The position numbers and the translations under genes are program-made. From an uncultured Poribacteria bacterium (GTDB lineage Bacteria > Poribacteria > WGA-4E > WGA-3G), in contig OX638316.1 of the NCBI GenBank assembly GCA_951812525.1, forward strand, positions 1,624,506 through 1,688,505: a stretch of 64,000 bases of DNA, read 5' to 3'. The notes below the pieces were generated by a model that made no database searches, was not told where the DNA came from, and worked only from the letters and a program-made list of their open reading frames with translations. Position 1 is the first letter of the stretch, and each line of letters starts with the position of its first letter. Positions 58,864 to 64,000 of this stretch are shown piece by piece.

Positions 58864-59703
58864 ATGTTAAAAATCATTGATACACACCAACATCTCTGGG
58901 ATACCGCAAACTTGGAATATCCGTGGTTGGAAGGGTTTGATCTGTTAGGTAAGCGGTACACGGCACAAGACTATCGGGAGGCGATTGGCGACCTTAACGT
59001 CGTTAAATCCGTTCATGTTGAAGGAGATCCAGCCGAAGCAGATGCCGTCAAGGAGGTCGAGTGGCTAACACAAATCTCGGAAGCAGATGGCATGATAGGG
59101 TCAATAGCAGCGGCTGCACCTCTTGAGAAACCAAATGCCGAGGTGATCCTTGAGCAGCTCGCTGAATTTCCGCTTGTTGTCGGGGTTCGTCGGATGGCGT
59201 GGCATCATCCCGACCCGCAGTTCTATGCGACTCCTGAACTGATTAACGGCGTGAAATTACTGGCGAAGTTCAACTTCTCTTTTGAACTCTGTGCGAATCA
59301 TGCGCAGCTTCCGGCGGCGATCACGTTGGTGAAAGCGACACCGAATCTGCGACATGCCGTCAATCACTGTGGCGGACCCGATATAAAAGGCGGGCAATTT
59401 GAGCCCTGGGCAACCCATATCCGAGAACTCGCCTCGTTTGAGAACGTACACTGCAAGGTATCGGGGATTGTGACAACGGCGAGCGAAAACTGGACGCGTG
59501 AGGAGTTGAAGCCATACATCCAGCATCTCGTGGAGACGTTCGGTTATGAGCGGTTGATGTTTGGAAGTGACTGGCCCGTCTGTACTTTAGCATCTACCTA
59601 TCAGGACTGGGTAGAGGCACTCTTATGGGCTGTTAATGATGCTTCGGATGCCGAAAAGAGCCGGCTTTTCTATGAAAATGCTTCGGAATTCTATTCGATT
59701 TAA
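58864..59703 (+). CDS. Amidohydrolase-2 family lactonase-like enzyme
   Basis: The 279-residue TIM-barrel protein begins 'IIDTHQHLWD' (H-x-H metal site) and has 'VNHCGGPDIK', 'CKVSGIVTTA' and the terminal 'LMFGSDWPVCTL' with the catalytic Asp. This pattern matches the L-fuconolactonase/2-pyrone-4,6-dicarboxylate lactonase type of Amidohydro_2, so a sugar lactone is a likely substrate. AGGAG lies before the ATG. It is a single-gene unit. Confidence 0.88.
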   Translation: MLKIIDTHQHLWDTANLEYPWLEGFDLLGKRYTAQDYREAIGDLNVVKSVHVEGDPAEADAVKEVEWLTQISEADGMIGSIAAAAPLEKPNAEVILEQLAEFPLVVGVRRMAWHHPDPQFYATPELINGVKLLAKFNFSFELCANHAQLPAAITLVKATPNLRHAVNHCGGPDIKGGQFEPWATHIRELASFENVHCKVSGIVTTASENWTREELKPYIQHLVETFGYERLMFGSDWPVCTLASTYQDWVEALLWAVNDASDAEKSRLFYENASEFYSI

Positions 59704-59738
59704 GCCGTATGTGTTCACTTTGTCCTGCTATGCGAAAT

Positions 59739-59767
59739 TTGACTTTTCAACGTATATATGCTATAAT
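59739..59767 (+). promoter_or_regulatory. Sigma-70-type promoter for the cysteine cluster
   Basis: TTGACT, a 17-base spacer and TATAAT lie 63 bases before cysteine synthase. The match is close to consensus. Confidence 0.7.
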
Positions 59768-59830
59768 TAAGCGTGCTGAGCAACGATATATTTGCCATAG
59801 CGGTGAGCACCCGCTGCTTGTAACGAACAG

Positions 59831-60781
59831 ATGAGAATCGCCAAAAATATAACAGACCTCATCGGAAATACGCCAATGGTTCGTCTGAACGGCTTGCCCG
59901 GTGAGGACGATGCGACTATCTGCGCGAAATTAGAGGCTTATAACCCCGGCGGTAGCATAAAAGACCGCATTAGTTATGCGATGATAGTTGATGCTGAAGA
60001 GCGAGGTATCCTCAGAAAAGGGGATACAATCGTTGAACCTACAGCTGGGAACACCGGTTTAGGGCTTTCGATTGTCGGAATCGCGCGGGGCTATCCTGTG
60101 GTTTTGACGATGCCTGAAAATGTGAGCCGTGAGAAATATGAACTCCTCTCTGCGTTTGGTGCGAGAATTGTCCTAACACCCGAACACGGTGGCATGGCAA
60201 GTGCGATCTGGGAAGCCGAAGAGATTGTCAGGCAGCATCCGAGACACTATATGCCGAACCAGTTCACGAATCCTGCAAATCCGGAGATTCACCGCCGAAC
60301 TACCGCTGTTGAAATTCTTAAGGCGGTCGGTAGTGACATCGATTTTTTTGTTACAGGCGTAGGAACAGGCGGCACATTGACAGGCGTTGGAGAAGTTCTG
60401 AAAACCGAGTGTCCCAATGTGAAAGTGATTGCGGTGGAACCGAAAGTTTCGGCTGTGCTTTCCGGCGGTCCCCCCGGACCGACACGGATTGATGGACTCG
60501 GTGCCGGGATGGTTCCTGAAGTCCTGAACGTAGAAGTTATCGATGAAGTGATCGCAGTTCCTGAAGAGGTAGCTTACCAGACAATGAAATCAATTTCAAC
60601 AGCTGAAGGGTTGTTGGTGGGAATGTCGTCTGGTGCGAATGTTTACGCAGCATTACAAGTCGCCAAGGCGCAAGGACCGGATAAAACCGTTGTAACAATT
60701 CTCCCGGACACCGGCGAACGTTATTTCAGTTTGAGTCGTTATTTTGAAGTCGAATCAGACATTGTGGAGATGCTCCCATAG
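59831..60781 (+). CDS. cysK: PLP-dependent cysteine synthase
   Basis: The 316-residue enzyme belongs to the cysteine synthase/cystathionine beta-synthase family. The PLP lysine is in 'YNPGGSIKDRISYAM', the substrate loop reads 'PTAGNTGLGLS' (the usual motif is T-S-G-N-T-G), and the phosphate loop is 'GTGGTLTG'. Late 'MSSGANVYAAL' completes the PLP site. Ala in place of Ser in the loop is seen in some cystathionine synthase-like and alternative cysteine synthase branches, so the acceptor (O-acetyl- or O-phosphoserine) is uncertain. The gene leads a cluster with a sulfur carrier and JAMM peptidase, which suggests thiocarboxylate as a possible sulfur donor. Confidence 0.9.
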   Translation: MRIAKNITDLIGNTPMVRLNGLPGEDDATICAKLEAYNPGGSIKDRISYAMIVDAEERGILRKGDTIVEPTAGNTGLGLSIVGIARGYPVVLTMPENVSREKYELLSAFGARIVLTPEHGGMASAIWEAEEIVRQHPRHYMPNQFTNPANPEIHRRTTAVEILKAVGSDIDFFVTGVGTGGTLTGVGEVLKTECPNVKVIAVEPKVSAVLSGGPPGPTRIDGLGAGMVPEVLNVEVIDEVIAVPEEVAYQTMKSISTAEGLLVGMSSGANVYAALQVAKAQGPDKTVVTILPDTGERYFSLSRYFEVESDIVEMLP

Positions 60782-60874
60782 CGTTACCAACTGTGGGAAG
60801 ACTATGCTCCATGCTTCGGCAATAATACAAGGACAAATACTAACACGGTTTCTATGTTTTAAGAGGCATTAGCA

Positions 60875-61648
60875 ATGACCGCGAAGCCAATTAGCCAGAA
60901 ATTGAACCAGTCAGTAGATAACGCGCTCTGCCAAGAGATTATATTAGCAGAGACACCACAAGAAATCCTTTTCTCTCTCTTTAAGCGATTCAAAGAACGT
61001 GCTGCAATTGTTACAAGTGGACAACTTTCAGGTATGGTCTTGATTCACTTGGCTGCTGAGAACCAGCTGCCGTTCCGGGTCTGCACACTTGACACACTGC
61101 GACTCTTCCCGGAGACCTATGCCTTCTTTGAGAAGGTGGAATCGCGCTACGGCATTCAGATTGAGCAGATTCAACCCGATCCACAAGAAGTCCAGCAGAT
61201 GGTCACAGAGCACGGCGAATATCTGTTTTTTGACAGTAAAGCGAAACAGGAATTTTGCTGTAACATTCGAAAAGTCCGCCCGATGCAACAGCTTCTGGAA
61301 ACGTTGGATGTCTGGATAACAGGTTTACGCCGCGATCAGTCCGACGCAAGACAACAACTCCGTAAAGCAGAAATCATATCATCAACGACACATCCCGTTC
61401 TGAAGGTCAATCCGCTCTTTCAGTGGACAACTGATGAGGTGTGGCAGTTTGTCCGCGATAATGATATTCCGGTGAACCCGTTGCTTGAAGCCGATGCCGA
61501 TGGACACTATTATGAATCGCTCGGTTGTATTGTTTGCACGACACCTATAAAACCCGGAGAACCGAAACGCGCCGGACGGTGGCGTTGGCAGAACGCAGCT
61601 CCTACAACAGAAAACGACAAAGAGTGTGGATTACACTACTCAATTTAA
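60875..61648 (+). CDS. cysH: APS/PAPS reductase (CysH family)
   Basis: The 257-residue protein reduces adenylyl sulfate to sulfite in the assimilation pathway. It carries the C-terminal catalytic 'ECGLHY' and both halves of the iron-sulfur ligand set, 'EFCCNIRK' and 'LGCIVCTTP', so it is the 4Fe-4S type that usually prefers APS. 'ITGLRRDQSDARQQL' is the conserved substrate-binding segment. A 'TSGQLSGMVLIHLA' N-terminal loop is the PP-loop region. It follows cysK by 93 bases. Confidence 0.9.
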   Translation: MTAKPISQKLNQSVDNALCQEIILAETPQEILFSLFKRFKERAAIVTSGQLSGMVLIHLAAENQLPFRVCTLDTLRLFPETYAFFEKVESRYGIQIEQIQPDPQEVQQMVTEHGEYLFFDSKAKQEFCCNIRKVRPMQQLLETLDVWITGLRRDQSDARQQLRKAEIISSTTHPVLKVNPLFQWTTDEVWQFVRDNDIPVNPLLEADADGHYYESLGCIVCTTPIKPGEPKRAGRWRWQNAAPTTENDKECGLHYSI

Positions 61649-61656
61649 TGGAGGCT

Positions 61657-61707
61657 CGGTTAGGGTGCTGTCGGTGAGATTGTCAATCTCGTGTATGCCC
61701 TAATCCG
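61657..61707 (+). repeat. Nested inverted repeats after cysH
   Basis: An outer pair (CGGTTAGGG with CCCTAATCCG, one bulge) encloses an inner perfect hairpin GAGATT-GTC-AATCTC (61676-61690). The nested layout resembles a small noncoding repeat rather than a simple terminator. Confidence 0.5.
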
Positions 61708-61712
61708 TAAAG

Positions 61713-61738
61713 TAATGCGAATCTTAATATTCGCATTA
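61713..61738 (+). promoter_or_regulatory. Perfect hairpin before the sulfur-carrier gene
   Basis: TAATGCGAAT and ATTCGCATTA form a 10-bp stem with a 6-base loop, 35 bases before the carrier gene. It could attenuate or terminate the cysK-cysH transcript. No T-tract follows directly. Confidence 0.45.
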
Positions 61739-61773
61739 ATACCGTTAATACAAAAAAGGAGAAAATTTATTCC

Positions 61774-62061
61774 ATGTCTGTAACAGTCCGTATTCCAACC
61801 CCGCTGAGACGCTTGACACAAAACTTAGCAGAAGTCGAGACAGAAGGTGCCAATATTGAAGGCATCATTGACAATCTTGAGGCGAATTATCCGGGAATGA
61901 AAGAACGTCTCTGTGATGAAGGCGGAAATATCCGTCGGTTTGTAAACATCTATCTCAATGATGAAGACATCCGTTTCCTTGATGGGAAAGCCACCGCTGT
62001 CACAGACGGTGCTGAGATCTCCATTATTCCCGCGATCGCAGGTGGAAGAAACCTGTCTTAA
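61774..62061 (+). CDS. MoaD/ThiS-family (CysO-like) sulfur carrier protein
   Basis: The 95-residue ubiquitin-fold protein resembles CysO/MoaD: 'VTVRIPTPLRRLTQN', 'RFVNIYLNDEDIRFLDG' and 'GAEISIIPAIAGG'. After the diglycine come four more residues (RNLS), so the C-terminus would have to be trimmed to expose Gly-Gly for adenylation and thiocarboxylation. The JAMM peptidase gene right after it is a good candidate for that or for releasing cysteine, as Mec does for CysO. AAGGAG precedes the start. No E1-like (MoeB/ThiF) gene is in the window. Confidence 0.88.
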   Translation: MSVTVRIPTPLRRLTQNLAEVETEGANIEGIIDNLEANYPGMKERLCDEGGNIRRFVNIYLNDEDIRFLDGKATAVTDGAEISIIPAIAGGRNLS

Positions 62062-62062
62062 T

Positions 62063-62125
62063 AGCTATTGGCTGTCGGCTGTTAGAGGGATTATTGGCGT
62101 TTCTTTCTGACAGCTGATGGCGTGC
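62063..62125 (+). repeat. Dispersed short repeat before the JAMM gene
   Basis: TAGCTATTGGCTGTCGG, CTGTTAGAGGG and TTTCTTTCTGACAGC resemble the repeat at 17948-18022 at the start of pbpC. Similarity is partial. Confidence 0.35.
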
Positions 62126-62134
62126 TGCTATCCG

Positions 62135-62593
62135 ATGTTAACTTTGCAACCAGAAACCCTCAGCGAAATCTATGCCCATGCGAAGTCGGAATTTCCCGAT
62201 GAGTGCTGCGGTGCTGTTCTAAGTAATGACACGCAAGAATTCGTCCGGAAGTGCCGGAATATACAAAACCAACTCCATCAGGAAGATCCTAACACATATC
62301 CGCGCGATGCCCGCACAGCGTACGTCATCCACCCTGATGATTTAATCGCTATTCACAAAGAGACAGAAACGCAGCATCGACAGCTTAAGGTTTTTTACCA
62401 CTCACACCCGAACCACGAAGCTTACTTCTCCGAAAAAGATAAATCAGACGCGATGATGTGGGACGAGCCGCTCCATCCGAGTACCACATATTTGGTTATC
62501 TCCGTTTATGACACTGAAATACGCGCCGTGAAGGCTTTCGCATGGGATGAAGCAACCAGAGATTTTGTCGATGTACCCCTTGCAGCAACTTAA
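62135..62593 (+). CDS. JAMM/MPN+ metallopeptidase (Mec-like)
   Basis: The 152-residue protein has the full JAMM signature: an upstream acidic residue in 'FPDECCGAVLSN' and H-S-H-P-x6-S-x-x-D in 'YHSHPNHEAYFSEKDKSD'. Such peptidases cleave after the Gly-Gly of ubiquitin-like proteins; bacterial Mec removes cysteine from CysO. The start is uncertain: the ATG at 62117 lies inside a dispersed repeat, and ATG 62135 is preferred here. It follows the carrier gene by 73 bases. Confidence 0.88.
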   Translation: MLTLQPETLSEIYAHAKSEFPDECCGAVLSNDTQEFVRKCRNIQNQLHQEDPNTYPRDARTAYVIHPDDLIAIHKETETQHRQLKVFYHSHPNHEAYFSEKDKSDAMMWDEPLHPSTTYLVISVYDTEIRAVKAFAWDEATRDFVDVPLAAT

Positions 62594-62627
62594 TATCAAA
62601 AGCCTTCTCTAAAAAGAGGCAAGAACC

Positions 62628-64000
62628 ATGCAACGCTTGCAAGCTTATCTTCAGCATTTTATGCCGGACATGCGTGTTCTCAAAGCCTCTACCCTCCGAT
62701 CCTACATTGGACTCATCACTTTCTCTGCTGCCTCTCTTGCAGTCGCTCTCGGCATAACCCTCAGCAAGATTCTTGTTTTTGAATACCATTCAAACGCCGG
62801 CGTAGTCGGATGGCTCAGTGTTAACACCTATCCGAAACGACAAGAATACTTTTACTATCTCTTGGCACTGCTTGGTGTTCCGACAGTAATTTGGCTGTAT
62901 TGGCTCGGATGGTGTATCTATTCACACTGGTGCGCCAAGGTAACTGCACTGCCGATACAGCGTGTCCTGAAAGCAAATGCGTTGGCATCCATTCCGTTGT
63001 GGCTCTGTTGGATACAAGTTTACCACACCGGGCAACAGATACTGATAGGTCTACTCTTACCAATTGGCTTATCTGTTTTACTCAAATTGGGGATGCTATC
63101 CAAGCGTTACTTCCCTACGCTCTGGTATTCAGACGTTCGTGCTGATGGCGACGCGGATGAGTTAGGAAACGGCACAAGCGAAGAAGATAGAGAAGTCCGT
63201 GCTGGTAGTTATAGATTCACAAAGGTTTGGTGGATCGGGTTTGTGTACGTTGTCCTTCCGGTTTTTATCTACCTCCTTACTTATTCAGCCGATATTCATA
63301 AAGAGATTGATCTGTTTCATGAAGGAGAAAGGCTCGCGCCGCTTGATGAGATGTTACGCGGTGGATTGCCGTTTCGAGACATCTATATCCAGCATGGTGT
63401 CTTCCAAAACGCCTACTTGGCATGGATTGCTGGTGGGCTTTTTGAGCCGACTTTGTGGGGTCTACGTTCAACCGAAAACATATTGGGTCCATTCGGTTAT
63501 GTCGCACTCTATCTGCTCGGACTGCAAGTATTCAAGGGCGGGTTCTTTACCGCCTTTATCTGTGTACTTATAGCCTCTGGAACGGAATTCTGGGTATCGC
63601 CCCGACATAGCCTGGGTTTGATTAGTTTTGTCTTTGTTGCCAGTTTTCTTACAAGCGTCCAAAACACACCAACAAGCAGAGCCTTTCCGTGGCGACTCCT
63701 TCTCTCCGGGCTTTTCGCAAGTCTGGCATTTTGGTACAGCACTGAAATCGGGCTCTATACGTTAGCTGCTGTCGGACTGTTTCTGTTCATATATACCTTC
63801 CTGCAAAGCGAAATATCAGCACACAAACGCATTTTGCCCTTAATCAGTTATAGTTGCGGGCTGCTGTTAGGTTTTCTACCTGTCAGTGTCTATTTTCTGT
63901 CTCAGGGTGCATTAGATGATGTCCTCTGGAATTCCTATATCCAGTGTCGCTATCAACTCGCAACCTGGGGACTCGCCTTTCCATCTCTATCAGAAACAAT
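62628..64000 (+). CDS. Large multi-pass membrane protein, GT-C-like (3' end outside window)
   Basis: An open frame starts at ATG 62628 and runs without a stop to the window edge (457 codons). It shows many hydrophobic helices, among them 'SAASLAVALGITLSKILVF', 'YYLLALLGVPTVIWLYWLG' and 'IGFVYVVLPVFIYLLTY', and a loop after a helix with 'DLFHEGERLAPLDEML', 'GGLPFRDIYIQHGVFQNAY'. The acidic loop then 'P-F-R-D' is reminiscent of GT-C glycosyltransferases that use polyprenyl-linked sugars, but I cannot assign a family. It follows the JAMM gene by 34 bases. Confidence 0.7.
   Translation, partial: MQRLQAYLQHFMPDMRVLKASTLRSYIGLITFSAASLAVALGITLSKILVFEYHSNAGVVGWLSVNTYPKRQEYFYYLLALLGVPTVIWLYWLGWCIYSHWCAKVTALPIQRVLKANALASIPLWLCWIQVYHTGQQILIGLLLPIGLSVLLKLGMLSKRYFPTLWYSDVRADGDADELGNGTSEEDREVRAGSYRFTKVWWIGFVYVVLPVFIYLLTYSADIHKEIDLFHEGERLAPLDEMLRGGLPFRDIYIQHGVFQNAYLAWIAGGLFEPTLWGLRSTENILGPFGYVALYLLGLQVFKGGFFTAFICVLIASGTEFWVSPRHSLGLISFVFVASFLTSVQNTPTSRAFPWRLLLSGLFASLAFWYSTEIGLYTLAAVGLFLFIYTFLQSEISAHKRILPLISYSCGLLLGFLPVSVYFLSQGALDDVLWNSYIQCRYQLATWGLAFPSLSET

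Noticed and set aside
1-64000. CRISPR arrays, tRNA or rRNA genes, insertion sequences
   Set aside because: I saw no regularly spaced repeats, no cloverleaf with a clear T-loop and no transposase frame. Scanning by eye could miss a single tRNA.

Overview
The window looks like a chromosomal segment of an uncultured Gram-negative bacterium, most plausibly Candidatus Poribacteria or a close relative. This is inferred from gene content: LamG proteins, PD40/TolB-like proteins, phytanoyl-CoA dioxygenases, a Tm-1-like protein, an enolase-superfamily enzyme, Ycf48 and two-component-regulator propellers, and multi-copy sigma factors fused to propellers. There is no rRNA, tRNA or ribosomal protein operon to prove it. 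Coding density is moderate. Many junctions show frameshifts or decayed gene ends, which could be real decay or assembly error.

Layout. 0-9.7 kb: WD40 fragment, serine hydrolase, frameshifted glycosidase-like gene, TPR lipoprotein, APH kinase, ABC-F ATPase, MarR-ferritin-like fusion, ECF sigma factor, FtsY. 10-11.8 kb: a two-gene redox unit of a cytochrome P460-like lipoprotein and a di-heme protein fused to an outer-membrane barrel. 12.3-20.5 kb: alpha-2-macroglobulin and PBP1C, a known periplasmic defence and wall-repair pair. 20.5-33.1 kb: secreted LamG and other proteins, DUF423, an EF-G-like GTPase, aldehyde dehydrogenase, enolase-superfamily enzyme, GspG-like pseudopilin, SDR, Tm-1-like protein and PhyH.

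33.4-56.5 kb is a propeller-rich accessory island, almost all on the minus strand. It holds a 28-repeat Ycf48-type lipoprotein co-transcribed with a regulator-propeller protein behind a sigma-54-type promoter. It also holds three PD40 proteins, a LamG protein, a DUF5694 protein, and two long proteins in which an ECF sigma factor is joined through one membrane helix to a large propeller. A frameshifted sigma piece and a broken propeller piece of the same family are present. 56.5-64 kb: zinc-ribbon protein, PhyH-Nudix-like fusion overlapping a GNAT gene, amidohydrolase, a sulfur/cysteine cluster (cysteine synthase, APS/PAPS reductase, MoaD/CysO-like carrier, JAMM peptidase), and a membrane protein running off the end.

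Two observations stand out. First, a short C-terminal motif (consensus V-x-P-x-x-K-L-T-T-T-W-G-x-L-K) ends at least eleven otherwise different loci between 20.5 and 55.2 kb. The intact hosts all have signal peptides and none of the obvious lipoproteins carries it, so it may be an undescribed sorting or attachment tag. Second, the membrane-anchored sigma-propeller proteins look like one-polypeptide signal transducers. A shared ECF-like promoter motif lies upstream of one of them and of three genes for secreted proteins, suggesting a small self-contained regulon.
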